Shown here: positions 47,184 to 58,133 of the stretch, in pieces
Layout of the letters: every line of letters begins with the position of its first letter
How positions within the stretch are numbered: the stretch's first letter is position 1
NCBI RefSeq assembly: GCF_000305785.2
Contig: NC_018868.3
Coordinates: 744,001 to 808,000 of the forward strand
From: Simiduia agarivorans SA1 = DSM 21679
GTDB lineage: Bacteria > Pseudomonadota > Gammaproteobacteria > Pseudomonadales > Cellvibrionaceae
Length of the DNA stretch: 64,000 bases
Reading direction: 5' to 3'
Translations under genes and position numbers: made by a program
The notes under the pieces: generated by a model
What the model was told of the DNA's origin: nothing
Seen by the model: the letters and a program-made list of their open reading frames with translations, nothing else
The model's database searches: none

Positions 47184-48164
47184 TCAAGGCAGCAGCGCTT
47201 TCACAGCGTCACGCTCTTCCTGCAACTCTTTTTCGGTTGCCAGCATCTTGGCCTTGGAGAACTCGTTGATCGAAACGCCCTGAACTATTTCCCAATCGCC
47301 GTTTTTGCAGACGCAGGGGAAAGAGTAGATCAGGCCTTTTTCAATGCCATAAGAACCATCGCTGTAAACACCCATGCTCACCCAATCACCTTCAGTGGTG
47401 CCCAGGGCCCAATCGCGCATATGGAAAATAGCGGCGTTGGCGGCAGAGGCGGCGGAAGAGGCGCCACGTGCTTTGATGATGGCAGCGCCACGCTGTTGTA
47501 CCACAGGAATAAATTCGTTTTCGTACCAGCTCTGCTCAATCAGACCCATGGCGTCAGCGCCATCAACGGTGGCCTGATGCAGATCCGGATACTGGGTAGA
47601 CGAGTGGTTACCCCAGATAGTGAGTTTTTTCACATCGTTGATGGTTTTACCGGTTTTTTGGGCAATTTGCGTCTGGGCACGGTTGTGATCCAAACGTGTC
47701 ATCGCGGTAAACTGACGCGGGTCGATGTCAGGGGCATTGCGCTGAGCAATCAGTGCATTGGTATTGGCGGGGTTACCCACCACCAGAACCTTGATGTTTT
47801 TGTTGGCATGGTCGTTAATCGCCTTGCCTTGGACGGAAAAAATCGCCGCGTTGGCTTCCAGCAGGTCCTTGCGCTCCATACCTGGGCCACGTGGACGGGC
47901 ACCGACCAACAGTGCGTAATCAGTATCTTTAAAAGCCACATTGGCGTCATCAGTGCACACCATGCCCGCCAGCAATGGGAAAGCACAATCGTCCAACTCC
48001 ATCGCCACACCCTTCAGTGCTTCCAGGGCCGGGGTGATTTCCAGCATCTGCAGGATCACGGGCTGATCTTTGCCGAGCATTTCGCCGGCTGCAATGCGGA
48101 ACAGGAGGGAGTAGCTGATCTGACCAGCGGCGCCGGTCACGGTAACTCGTACAGGTGCTTTCAC
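47184..48164 (-). CDS. mdh: Malate dehydrogenase
   Basis: A 326-residue NAD-dependent enzyme of the TCA cycle, of the longer cytosolic/chloroplast-like class rather than the 312-residue E. coli type. The NAD motif is [19 protein letters not shown], the substrate arginines are in [14 protein letters not shown] and [11 protein letters not shown], and the catalytic His in [12 protein letters not shown]. The GTG start has GGAG upstream. A terminator follows. The upstream neighbour is the dUTPase-like gene, separated by 148 bp. Confidence 0.95.
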   Translation of the reverse strand: MKAPVRVTVTGAAGQISYSLLFRIAAGEMLGKDQPVILQMLEITPALEALKGVAMELDDCAFPLLAGMVCTDDANVAFKDTDYALLVGARPRGPGMERKDLLEANAAIFSVQGKAINDHANKNIKVLVVGNPANTNALIAQRNAPDIDPRQFTAMTRLDHNRAQTQIAQKTGKTINDVKKLTIWGNHSSTQYPDLHQATVDGADAMGLIEQSWYENEFIPVVQQRGAAIIKARGASSAASAANAAIFHMRDWALGTTEGDWVSMGVYSDGSYGIEKGLIYSFPCVCKNGDWEIVQGVSINEFSKAKMLATEKELQEERDAVKALLP

Positions 48165-48312
48165 GATGTATCTCCGTATCGTTGGTTCTTGTGCCTAATA
48201 AGCGGCGCACATTATAGGCGCTTGGGGGGAAAATTCACCTTAAACTGGCTGAATACCCCTATTTACAAAAAGAATACCCTTTATTCTTCCCATGTATATG
48301 ACTGATGGTTAC

Positions 48313-48939
48313 TCAGGCCTGCTGGTAGCGCGCCGCCAGTGCTTTGTATAACGCATCGGCAAAATCCGGCGCATTAGCGTCCAACCCGGCGACCGCTTCA
48401 ACCAGATGCTCATTATCCTCTCTGCCAGACCAAAGCTTTTTATAACTGCCATCCTTGTAGCCATGATCCTGCCGGAAGAAGTTAAGCACGTTTTTTCCCA
48501 CATAGCCGGTATACAAGCTTTCAAAATCCAGTCCGCTGGCGTTCATCAGGGCCGCAAACCCCTCGACGCTGAACTTGCGGGTGTTAAGCGTGGCGCCCGC
48601 AAAGGCTTCTACAGCCAATCTGAATTGCTCTTCGCTGCCTTGGGCGCTGCCCAACCCCGCCAGCCCCTGCACCAGATCTTCCAGCAGTGCCTCGCGCGAT
48701 TTTTCGTCAACCAGTAGCTGACTAAGGCCAAAGTGCCAGATGTCTATCAATTCCAGTTGCACCTGCGCCAGATCTGGCGCCTGCTTTTTCCACCACTTCC
48801 AGCCGAAATGATCCAACAACTCAGCGCATTCCACCCAAATTGCCCGATACCACGCAAATCCCTGTGTTCGCCATTGTTCGTTTACTTTGGTGTTCATGCT
48901 GTCCTGAAGATCAAGCATGGTGCTCAGTTGCTGACGCAT
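48313..48939 (-). CDS. Dimeric (all-alpha) dUTP diphosphatase family protein
   Basis: A 208-residue protein of the all-alpha NTP pyrophosphatase superfamily, unrelated to the trimeric Dut. The metal-binding pattern is WVECAELLDHFGWKWWKK and LELIDIWHF (Glu-x-x-Glu-type followed by Glu-x-x-Asp), and YVGKNVLNFFRQDHGYKDGSYKK is the C-terminal family feature. It probably hydrolyses dUTP to dUMP, keeping uracil out of DNA. ATG with AGGGAG upstream, 9 bp after the tatD stop, suggesting cotranscription with tatD. Confidence 0.85.
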   Translation of the reverse strand: MRQQLSTMLDLQDSMNTKVNEQWRTQGFAWYRAIWVECAELLDHFGWKWWKKQAPDLAQVQLELIDIWHFGLSQLLVDEKSREALLEDLVQGLAGLGSAQGSEEQFRLAVEAFAGATLNTRKFSVEGFAALMNASGLDFESLYTGYVGKNVLNFFRQDHGYKDGSYKKLWSGREDNEHLVEAVAGLDANAPDFADALYKALAARYQQA

Positions 48940-48948
48940 TATGTCTCC

Positions 48949-49728
48949 CTATACCGTGCGCTCGGCGCGGTTGAATAATCGGTAAAAATTTTCTGTGGTC
49001 TTTTGAGCGAAGGCCTCAAAACTCAGGCGTTTCAAATCGGCAAGAAACTCCGCGACTTCGCGAACATATTGCGGCTCATTGGGCTTGCCTCGAAATGGCA
49101 CCGGCGCCAGATAAGGCGAATCGGTTTCCACCAGTAACCGGTCCATCGGGACGTACTCTGCCACCTCCCGTAATGCATCGGCATTGCGGAAGGTCACAAT
49201 GCCCGACAATGAAATGTAATAGCCCATATCCATCGCGGACCGGGCCATAGCAACATCCTCGGTAAAGCAATGCAATACGCCGGCACTGTCGTGACGTCCG
49301 TATTGTTCGATCAGATCCAAAGTATCTTTACGTGCATCGCGCGTATGCACCACAACGGGCAAACCGGCTTGCCCGGCTACGTCCAGGTGCATGGCAAAGC
49401 TTTCGCGCTGTATCGCTTTGGTGTCTTCGGTGTAATAATAATCGAGACCGGTTTCTCCAACCGCCACCACATGGGGCCTGCGCGTCAGCGCCAACAATTG
49501 CTCGCGGGTGATTGCACCCTCCTCCACATCCAACGGGTGTGCCCCCACAGACGCCGATACTTGAGGGTATTGCCCGGCAATCGACAATACGGCCTCCACG
49601 TTCTGGCTGGAGATGGCAATACACAACAAATGCGAAACACCGCGCTCTGCTGCCGCTTCAATAGCCTGGGCCAAACTCCGGTCGCCCAGCTTCAGGCGAT
49701 CGAGGTGGCAATGAGAGTCCACTAACAC
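48949..49728 (-). CDS. TatD-family metal-dependent DNase (YcfH-like)
   Basis: A 259-residue metal-dependent hydrolase of the TatD family. The metal ligands are DSHCHLD, the Glu in GETGLDYYY, VVHTRDA, GVLHCFTED and VETDSPYLAPVP. It resembles E. coli YcfH, found at the end of the holB operon. I use the GTG at 49728 with AGAGG upstream; a reading to 49812 would run through the pilZ terminator. Here a terminator separates it from pilZ, so it needs its own promoter. Confidence 0.9.
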   Translation of the reverse strand: MLVDSHCHLDRLKLGDRSLAQAIEAAAERGVSHLLCIAISSQNVEAVLSIAGQYPQVSASVGAHPLDVEEGAITREQLLALTRRPHVVAVGETGLDYYYTEDTKAIQRESFAMHLDVAGQAGLPVVVHTRDARKDTLDLIEQYGRHDSAGVLHCFTEDVAMARSAMDMGYYISLSGIVTFRNADALREVAEYVPMDRLLVETDSPYLAPVPFRGKPNEPQYVREVAEFLADLKRLSFEAFAQKTTENFYRLFNRAERTV

Positions 49729-49777
49729 AGGAACATCCTCTCGGTATTTTTGGGGTGATCTTTCTCGCGCACACAAA

Positions 49778-49799
49778 AAAGGCCAGCATGCTGGCCTTT
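49778..49799 (-). terminator. Terminator after pilZ
   Basis: A 22-bp perfect palindrome with AAAGGCCAGCA arms and a T run on the minus strand, 20 bp after the pilZ stop. Confidence 0.85.
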
Positions 49800-49818
49800 G
49801 GCGCGCGAACAAAGCATT

Positions 49819-50169
49819 TTACATGGTATGGGTTGGTCTGTCCGAGGTCAGAGAACCCGCCAAGTAGGTCTCGATTTTGCTGACGGCCATGTTGTCCTGA
49901 TCGTTGAACTGGACACCAATGCCAGACGCCCTTGTCCCCTGCGCACCTTTAGGCGTGACCCACACGACTTTACCGGCCACCGGAATTTTTTCACCTTCAT
50001 CCAGCAAACTCAGCAACATGAACACTTCGTCGCCAAGCTTGTACGCGCGTGTTGTGGGGATAAACAGGCCGCCATTCTTCACAAAGGGCATGTAGCTCGC
50101 ATACAACACCGCCTTGTCCCGGATGTTCAGGTTCAGGATTCCGTTACGGGCGCCGCCAATTGCTGCCAT
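49819..50169 (-). CDS. pilZ: PilZ-domain protein
   Basis: A 116-residue PilZ protein, the type IV pilus assembly form found between holB and tatD. Compared with canonical c-di-GMP-binding PilZ domains the RxxxR motif is not evident, as is known for this orthologue, while VVWVTPKGAQGTRASGIGVQF is the conserved barrel stretch. It probably acts with FimX/PilB in pilus biogenesis rather than binding c-di-GMP itself. It ends the holB-pilZ transcript. Confidence 0.88.
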   Translation of the reverse strand: MAAIGGARNGILNLNIRDKAVLYASYMPFVKNGGLFIPTTRAYKLGDEVFMLLSLLDEGEKIPVAGKVVWVTPKGAQGTRASGIGVQFNDQDNMAVSKIETYLAGSLTSDRPTHTM

Positions 50170-50225
50170 GTGACTGTCCTTATTGGGTCAATAGTGCAAG
50201 TCTAGTGGTAATTGCCGTCAACTGT

Positions 50226-51224
50226 CTAGCGCAGCCCGGCACGACACAGTGCCTGCCAATCCAGCGCCAGCTCCTCCAGCAATAGCTGCGCGTTGGGATT
50301 GGCGCCACTGGTCAATGCCCTCCGCGCACGCGCCAGTTTGTCATAGTAGCGATGGATATGAGGTACCGCCGCGGCCCCAAGCCGTTCACCGGGAATATCG
50401 GCGTCGCCAATGCCCAGCTGTAATTTACGCAACAGGGCGCTTAGCCAGTATTGCAGCCACTGCAGCATTTGCTGATGGTCCATACCGAGCCATTGACCCG
50501 CTACGTCCAGCGCAGTTACCTCCCCCGCTGTCAACGACCGCATCAGCGCCATTAATGCGGCATGTTGCTCCAGCCGGTCATCATCTAACAGATCCCGCGC
50601 CTTAAGAGGGGCTCCGCCTGCCAAGCGCAACAGCGCTTGGGCATCTGCCCTACCCGTGCATTGAGGCTCAAGCCAGGGTAAGACCTTATCTTCCGCCGGC
50701 TCAGGCAGCAGCAACATCCGGCAGCGACTTTTTATGGTGGAGAGCAGTGCACTGGGTTGATGGCTGACCAGAATAATGTGGGCGTTGCCAGCCGGTTCTT
50801 CCAGATTTTTGAGCAACGCGTTAGCCGATGCGGTATTCATCGCTTCGGCGGGCTGGATGACTACCACCTTGCGACCACCCTGCTGGGCAGTTTGACTTAA
50901 AAAGTGATTAACCTGCCGGACCGGATCAATACGGATGGCTTTGCCCGGGGATTCAGGCTCGACCAATAACAGATCCGGGTGGGTATGGGCTTTCAGCAAC
51001 AGGCAGGATTTACATTTACCGCAAGCGCTGAAGGCAGCCTGAGTCTGACATATGAGCCGGTGCGCCAGCACCATGGCCAGCTGGGACTTGCCCACTCCCG
51101 CCCCTCCGGCGAGGAGGAGCGCATGGTGCAGCCGGTCCGCTTGCAACGCGCTGTGCAGATGCTCCCATTCGGCGGCTTGCCAGGGCAACGGACTCAAATC
51201 AACGGGGTAGTCTTCCAGCGCCAT
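50226..51224 (-). CDS. holB: DNA polymerase III subunit delta'
   Basis: A 332-residue clamp-loader subunit. The Walker A-like region is LLAGGAGVGKSQLA. A zinc-binding module is seen in CQTQAAFSACGKCKSC, and the sensor region VSHQPSALLSTIKSRCRML contains the conserved SRC. Delta' opens and loads the beta clamp with delta and gamma/tau. It would normally follow tmk directly; here an opposite-strand rluA gene stands between them. Confidence 0.92.
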   Translation of the reverse strand: MALEDYPVDLSPLPWQAAEWEHLHSALQADRLHHALLLAGGAGVGKSQLAMVLAHRLICQTQAAFSACGKCKSCLLLKAHTHPDLLLVEPESPGKAIRIDPVRQVNHFLSQTAQQGGRKVVVIQPAEAMNTASANALLKNLEEPAGNAHIILVSHQPSALLSTIKSRCRMLLLPEPAEDKVLPWLEPQCTGRADAQALLRLAGGAPLKARDLLDDDRLEQHAALMALMRSLTAGEVTALDVAGQWLGMDHQQMLQWLQYWLSALLRKLQLGIGDADIPGERLGAAAVPHIHRYYDKLARARRALTSGANPNAQLLLEELALDWQALCRAGLR

Positions 51225-51288
51225 TGGTATCTGCTTGTCTGTTCATCAAGGGGGTATTTTGCCATACTCGCGGCTCGCGAGGTAAACC

Positions 51289-51945
51289 ATGCACCACACC
51301 CAGTTTCCACATCCCTGGCAGCCAGAACCCTTATTTCTGGACGAACACATCATCGCAGTGAACAAACCCGCCAATATGCTGAGCGTTCCGGGCAAGGGGC
51401 CAGACAAGCAGGATTGTCTGGTTGCCAGAGTGAGCGCTGTATACCCGGATTCACTCACAATTCACCGGCTCGATTACGCGACCTCGGGCGTTATTTTACT
51501 GGCGCGCAATACAGTCGCCCATCGGGCAATGAGCCGGCTGTTCGAAACCCGCAACATCGAAAAACGCTATGTCGCGGTGGTGGCAGGCCTGGTTGCACAG
51601 GAAACCGGAGAAATCAATCAACCGCTGATATGCGATTGGCCCAACCGTCCGCTGCAGAAGGTGGATCACGCGCAAGGGAAACCGGCCACTACCCGTTACC
51701 AAAGGATTGATATCAATCCCCATGTGCCCTGCTCCCGGCTTGCACTGACACCCATTACCGGCCGTTCGCATCAATTACGCGTACACCTGCAGTGGTTAGG
51801 GCATCCGATTCTGGGGGACGAGTTTTATGCACCTTCAGAAATCAGACAGTTATCGAGACGCTTGCTGCTGCATGCCGAGCGCGTGGCGTTTACCCACCCA
51901 ATTACCGGTGCAGCAATAGCGATTGAATGCCCTGCTGAATTCTGA
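51289..51945 (+). CDS. rluA: RluA-family 23S rRNA/tRNA pseudouridine synthase
   Basis: A 218-residue pseudouridine synthase without an S4 domain, the size of RluA, which modifies 23S U746 and tRNA U32. The catalytic Asp is in IHRLDYATSGVIL; RSHQLRVHLQWLGHPILGDEFYAP is the C-terminal family motif. It lies on the plus strand between the minus-strand holB and tmk genes, an unusual position for this gene. Confidence 0.9.
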   Translation: MHHTQFPHPWQPEPLFLDEHIIAVNKPANMLSVPGKGPDKQDCLVARVSAVYPDSLTIHRLDYATSGVILLARNTVAHRAMSRLFETRNIEKRYVAVVAGLVAQETGEINQPLICDWPNRPLQKVDHAQGKPATTRYQRIDINPHVPCSRLALTPITGRSHQLRVHLQWLGHPILGDEFYAPSEIRQLSRRLLLHAERVAFTHPITGAAIAIECPAEF

Positions 51946-51960
51946 ACCGGGCACGGTGAT

Positions 51961-53623
<1,663 letters not shown>

Positions 53624-54469
53624 TTAGCTTTGCTCCTTTGCGTCGAATACACCGCTTGCGTGCTGCACCAACGCCTGCATTAAATCGTGCTGTCCGAAAG
53701 CCACCGCCCGGCCACGCAGATTAACACTGTGGATTGGCAGCACACCATAGTTACTGTTGACCAGTGCCGCTGCCTGCATTGTCTCGAGCGCACCAACGCT
53801 AACCGGGGCAATAGTGAGAGCCGGGACATTTGCCAACAACCACTCACGCATAACCCCTGCAACGCCACAGGATTCTACCGGCGGTGTGACCAGTTGATCA
53901 TTGATCACACACACCAGATTGGCACTGGTGGCTTCTACCAGATTGCCCTGACTATCGGCCACCAACCCCTCAAACACATCGGCACCCAACTCCGCTGCGG
54001 CGGCAATTTGTTCAAGCCGATTACAGTGCTTCAAGCCACCGAACATTGTGGGCATCAGACGGGTATTACACAGCGCAACGATCACATTGTCAGGTCTGAC
54101 AAAGTGCCGTGCAAACCATTGGATAATACGGGTAGGCGCAATCTCCGCAGGGGGCCGGTAACCTCTTGGCCCTTCTCCACCGGTCACGGTAATGCGTACC
54201 GTCGCGTCCACTGAACAAAAAGGCGGCCGGTTCAACAGTTGCAGAAACTCCGTTTCGATCTGGACTTGAGCTAACCCAGCGTCGTGGCCACTGTGCAGTC
54301 CCAATGCCTGCATACCTTTAACCAACCGCGCCAGGTGCAAGGACCACAGCGGCGCGTACCCCTTAACGACACGGACGGTTTCAAACAACCCCTGGCCGTA
54401 CAGCAAGCCCCGATCAAGAACAGACACAGCAGAGGCTGGCGCGCCATTAATGAGCGTAAATTGCTGCAA
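53624..54469 (-). CDS. pabC: Aminodeoxychorismate lyase
   Basis: A 281-residue PLP lyase (fold type IV) that releases p-aminobenzoate from aminodeoxychorismate for folate synthesis. The PLP lysine is in GLKHCNRLEQ, with EATSANLVCVI and CGVAGVMREWLL as family motifs. The start is a TTG with a perfect GGAGG six bases upstream. It is followed directly by mltG. Confidence 0.92.
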   Translation of the reverse strand: MQQFTLINGAPASAVSVLDRGLLYGQGLFETVRVVKGYAPLWSLHLARLVKGMQALGLHSGHDAGLAQVQIETEFLQLLNRPPFCSVDATVRITVTGGEGPRGYRPPAEIAPTRIIQWFARHFVRPDNVIVALCNTRLMPTMFGGLKHCNRLEQIAAAAELGADVFEGLVADSQGNLVEATSANLVCVINDQLVTPPVESCGVAGVMREWLLANVPALTIAPVSVGALETMQAAALVNSNYGVLPIHSVNLRGRAVAFGQHDLMQALVQHASGVFDAKEQS

Positions 54470-54607
54470 TGCCGGCCTCCAGATGAAGTTGACAGGTGTT
54501 TAGCGATGAACAAAGTATGTCAGACACGCTATAACAAGGTGTATTAAGAGACAAGGCCTGCCCAGAATGCAGGCAATTCCGAATATGGCAACCACAGCGG
54601 GAAAACA

Positions 54608-54631
54608 GCGCGGCGGGCATGCCCGCCGCGC
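54608..54631 (-). terminator. Terminator after fabF
   Basis: A perfect 24-bp palindrome with GCGCGGCGGGCA arms is followed on the minus strand by TGTTTTC, 5 bp after the fabF stop. pabC onwards therefore probably has its own promoter or depends on readthrough. Confidence 0.8.
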
Positions 54632-54636
54632 AATTG

Positions 54637-55875
54637 CTAAACGCGCTTAAATACCAGCGTGCCGTTGGTGCCACCGAAACCAAAGGAATTGGACAGGCTG
54701 ACCTCGATGGGCATTTCCTGTGCGGTGTGCGGCACAAGATTTATGTCACAACCATCGCTGGGATTATCGAGGTTGATTGTGGGTGGCGCCACCTGATCGC
54801 GGATCGCCAGAACACTGAAGATCGCCTCAACGGCACCGGCTGCACCCAGCAAGTGACCAATCATGGATTTAGTGGAACTAACGGCCACCTTGTCCTGCGC
54901 GGCGCCCATCACCGACTTCACCGCCATACACTCGGCGATATCACCGGCCGGTGTCGACGTACCGTGCGCATTGATGTATTGAATCGCATCGGCGTTGAGG
55001 CCGGCGTCTTTGAGCGCATTGCGCATAGACATGGCAGCACCCGCGCCGTTCTCGGGTGGCGAGGTCATATGGTAAGCATCACCGCTCATACCAAAACCGA
55101 TCAGCTCTGCATAGATCTTGGCGCCCCGTGCCTTCGCGTGCTCGTACTCTTCCAGCACCAACACACCGGCACCGTCGCCGAGCACAAAACCATCGCGATC
55201 GCGATCCCATGGCCGGCTTGCGCGCACTGGGTCATCATTGCGGGTAGACAGCGCCCGCGCGGCGGCAAAACCACCCAAACCAACCGGCGTGGTGGCCATT
55301 TCGGCGCCACCGGCCAGCATAACATCGGCTTCACCGTATTGAATGGAGCGGGCGGCCAGACCAATCGCATGAGTACCGGTGGTACAAGCGGTGACTACCG
55401 CCAGATTGGGACCTTTAAAACCGTATTTGATACTCAGGTTACCCGCAATCATGTTGATGATAGCGCCAGGTACAAAAAACGGAGATATACGCCGCGGGCC
55501 CTTTTCCTGGATGGTCAATGCGCCATCGGCAATAGAACCAATGCCGCCAATGCCGGAGCCGATAACCGCGCCGATGCGCTCAGCATTTTCATCCGTCACC
55601 TCAATGCCGGCATCTGCCCAGGCCTGAATACCGGCGACCATACCGTACTGAATAAATGGGTCCATTTTGCGCGCGTCTTTCACGGGCAAATAGGGCTCAA
55701 CATCAAAATTTTTTACCGACGCACTGAAGTGCGTGCTGAAGGCGGCGGTGTCAAAGGTGGTAATGGGTGCAACGCCACTTTTGCCTGCCAGGATGGCAGA
55801 CCAGGTTTCAGATACCGTGTTACCTACCGGTGACACCATACCCATGCCCGTCACTACTACTCGTCTACGCGACAC
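54637..55875 (-). CDS. fabF: 3-oxoacyl-[ACP] synthase II
   Basis: A 412-residue condensing enzyme elongating acyl-ACP. The Cys-His-His triad is visible in [24 protein letters not shown] and [18 protein letters not shown] start with GGAG upstream. It lies 112 bp after acpP. A long antisense frame on the other strand is not a gene. Confidence 0.97.
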   Translation of the reverse strand: MSRRRVVVTGMGMVSPVGNTVSETWSAILAGKSGVAPITTFDTAAFSTHFSASVKNFDVEPYLPVKDARKMDPFIQYGMVAGIQAWADAGIEVTDENAERIGAVIGSGIGGIGSIADGALTIQEKGPRRISPFFVPGAIINMIAGNLSIKYGFKGPNLAVVTACTTGTHAIGLAARSIQYGEADVMLAGGAEMATTPVGLGGFAAARALSTRNDDPVRASRPWDRDRDGFVLGDGAGVLVLEEYEHAKARGAKIYAELIGFGMSGDAYHMTSPPENGAGAAMSMRNALKDAGLNADAIQYINAHGTSTPAGDIAECMAVKSVMGAAQDKVAVSSTKSMIGHLLGAAGAVEAIFSVLAIRDQVAPPTINLDNPSDGCDINLVPHTAQEMPIEVSLSNSFGFGGTNGTLVFKRV

Positions 55876-55987
55876 AATGAAGTCTCCAATCAGACGGCAG
55901 CGCCGCCGTTATGACAATCCATAAAACAAAAGCCGTACTATCGCGAAATAGTAACGGCTTTTGCGAACCAGAAGTTCTTAACGTTGA

Positions 55988-56224
55988 TTACGCGAGGTGC
56001 TCGTTGATGTAATCGATCGCCAGTTGAACAGTGGTGATTTTCTCTGCTTCTTCATCAGGAATTTCAGTTTCGAATTCCTCTTCCAGAGCCATAACCAGCT
56101 CTACGGTATCCAGAGAATCTGCGCCCAGATCTTCAACGAAAGAAGCGTCGTTTTTAACTTCTTCTTCTTTTACACCCAGCTGCTCGGCAACAATCTTTTT
56201 TACGCGCTCTTCAATGCTGCTCAT
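55988..56224 (-). CDS. acpP: Acyl carrier protein
   Basis: A 78-residue helical carrier of the acyl chain. The phosphopantetheine attachment Ser is S37 in [21 protein letters not shown] use the ATG at 56224 with GGAG 12 bases upstream; a TTG 12 bases earlier overlaps the ribosome site. It is highly acidic, as expected. A good promoter lies just upstream. Confidence 0.98.
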   Translation of the reverse strand: MSSIEERVKKIVAEQLGVKEEEVKNDASFVEDLGADSLDTVELVMALEEEFETEIPDEEAEKITTVQLAIDYINEHLA

Positions 56225-56321
56225 AATCGTATTCAACTCCTAGTTGGTAAAATCGGTTAAACCGCTGTCGTACATCTGACATCGGACAAATGTTCTGGTG
56301 CTACGGCCAACACGGGTCGGC

Positions 56322-56350
56322 ATTTTACATCTATTTTTGAACCGTTGTAA
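56322..56350 (-). promoter_or_regulatory. Probable acpP promoter
   Basis: On the minus strand TTACAA (56350-56345) and TAAAAT (56327-56322) are 17 bp apart, about 100 bp before the acpP start, after a T-rich stretch downstream of fabG. acpP may thus have its own strong promoter, as in other bacteria. Confidence 0.6.
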
Positions 56351-56414
56351 CGCAAACCGGCCAAAAAAATACTCAAACACCAATTAACTCAATAAAAACA
56401 ATAGCTTACATAGC

Positions 56415-57152
56415 TTACGCCATGTACATTCCACCGTTTACATGAATCGTTTCGCCAGTGATATACGCGGCGGCATCACTGGCCAAAAAGGCCACTACAG
56501 AAGCAATTTCCTCTGGCTGGCCCAGGCGTGCCAGCGGAATATTGGCCAGCATCATTTCTTTCTGACTGTCGGACAGCTCTTTGGTCATATCTGTATCAAT
56601 AAAACCAGGCGCTACCGTGTTGACCGTGATATTGCGCGACCCCACTTCCTTCGCCAAGGCACGGGCAAAACCACCCACACCCGCTTTGGTGGCCGCATAA
56701 TTGGATTGACCCGCGTTGCCCATCGCACCCACGACCGAGCTGATATTGATGATGCGCCCCCAGCGCGCTTTCATCATACCGCGCAAACAACCTTTACTCA
56801 GGCGATAGATTGCACTCAGATTGGTATTGATCACATCAAACCACTCGTCGTCGCCCATGCGCATCAACAGGTTATCTTTGGTGATACCTGCATTATTAAC
56901 CAGCACCTGGGGTGCGCCATACTTTTCGCCCACGGCTGCCAACAGCGCAGCAACGGAGTCGGCATCGGTGACATTCAACACCATCCCCTCGCCTTTCAGG
57001 CCCTTTTCCGCAAGGCGGGCAGAAATGGCGGCAGCGCCTTTTTCACTGGTGGCCGTACCGATAACTGTAGCGCCGTTTGCACCCAGCTGATCAGCAATTG
57101 CGGCACCAATACCCCGACTGGCACCAGTTACCAATGCAATTTTGTTTTCCAT
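56415..57152 (-). CDS. fabG: 3-oxoacyl-[ACP] reductase
   Basis: A 245-residue short-chain dehydrogenase. The NADP motif is VTGASRGIGAA, and the Ser-Tyr-Lys triad is in NISSVVGAMGNAGQSNYAATKAG. I use the ATG at 57152 with AGAGAGG upstream; a longer reading begins inside the fabD end. Reduces beta-ketoacyl-ACP in fatty acid elongation. Confidence 0.97.
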   Translation of the reverse strand: MENKIALVTGASRGIGAAIADQLGANGATVIGTATSEKGAAAISARLAEKGLKGEGMVLNVTDADSVAALLAAVGEKYGAPQVLVNNAGITKDNLLMRMGDDEWFDVINTNLSAIYRLSKGCLRGMMKARWGRIINISSVVGAMGNAGQSNYAATKAGVGGFARALAKEVGSRNITVNTVAPGFIDTDMTKELSDSQKEMMLANIPLARLGQPEEIASVVAFLASDAAAYITGETIHVNGGMYMA

Positions 57153-57175
57153 AGCAGTATCCTCTCTGGGCAGCA

Positions 57176-58117
57176 TTAAACTTCGGCCGCCAATGCTTTT
57201 TCAAATTCGGCGACAGAGCCCGTTGTCGTCGCCGATAAACTTTTATCAATGCGCTTGGCCAGACCAGCCAACACGGCACCAGGCCCGCACTCCACGAGCT
57301 GTGTCACGCCAGCGGCAGCCAACGCCTCGACACAGGCAACCCACCCTACCGGGCTGTAAATCTGCTCAATCATCAAGGCCTTGATTTTGGCCGGGTCCGC
57401 TTCAGTTTTTGCGTGGACATTGTGCACAACGGGTATCTGTGGCGCGGTGAAGGTTGTGGCTTCAATCTGAGCGGCCAGCTTATCGGCTGCCGGTCGCATT
57501 AAACTGGTGTGGAATGGCGCACTCACCGGCAAAGGCAGCGCGCGCTTGGCGCCCGCATCCTTACACAGCGCCATCGCTGCTTCTACTGCCGGCGCCTGAC
57601 CCGCGATCACCACCTGACCGGGCGAGTTAAAATTCACCGCTGACACCACGCCTTGTGCGGACGCCTGCTCACAGGCAGCGACAATGGCTGCATCGTCCAA
57701 ACCAATGATTGCCGCCATGGCGCCTTCCCCGGCCGGCACCGCGGCCTGCATAAACGCGCCACGCTGCTGTACCAATTTAACGGCATCTTCAAACGCCACC
57801 ACGCCGGCACACACCAACGCAGACCACTCACCCAGGCTGTGTCCCGCTAACAGGCTGGGTGCTGCACCCTGTTTTTCCTGCCACAGACGCCAAAGGGCAA
57901 CACTGGCAGTGAGCAATAAAGGCTGGGTCCGCTCAGTGAGGTTGATATCTTCCTGGCTGCCATTTTGTACAAGGTCCCACAAGTCATAGCCGAGCACACC
58001 CGATGCCTGGGCAAAGGTTTGCTCGATAACGGGGTTTTGCTCCGCCAGATCGGCCAGCATGCCGATTTTCTGGGAGCCCTGACCGGGAAATACAAATGCG
58101 AGATGCGGGTTAGCCAT
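57176..58117 (-). CDS. fabD: Malonyl-CoA:ACP transacylase
   Basis: A 313-residue enzyme loading malonate onto ACP. FVFPGQGSQKIGML opens the protein. The catalytic Ser is in LAGHSLGEWSALV and His in APFHTSLM. The ATG at 58117 has an AAGAGAA ribosome site; a longer reading runs into plsX. It follows plsX after only 16 bp, so fabH, found between them in enteric bacteria, is absent. Confidence 0.97.
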   Translation of the reverse strand: MANPHLAFVFPGQGSQKIGMLADLAEQNPVIEQTFAQASGVLGYDLWDLVQNGSQEDINLTERTQPLLLTASVALWRLWQEKQGAAPSLLAGHSLGEWSALVCAGVVAFEDAVKLVQQRGAFMQAAVPAGEGAMAAIIGLDDAAIVAACEQASAQGVVSAVNFNSPGQVVIAGQAPAVEAAMALCKDAGAKRALPLPVSAPFHTSLMRPAADKLAAQIEATTFTAPQIPVVHNVHAKTEADPAKIKALMIEQIYSPVGWVACVEALAAAGVTQLVECGPGAVLAGLAKRIDKSLSATTTGSVAEFEKALAAEV

Positions 58118-58133
58118 AGGTATATTCTCTTCT

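Noticed and set aside
54619..55833. A 404-codon open frame on the plus strand opposite fabF
   Set aside because: It lies fully antisense to a well-supported fabF with intact catalytic residues and shows no protein-family motif; GC-biased codons produce such shadow frames.
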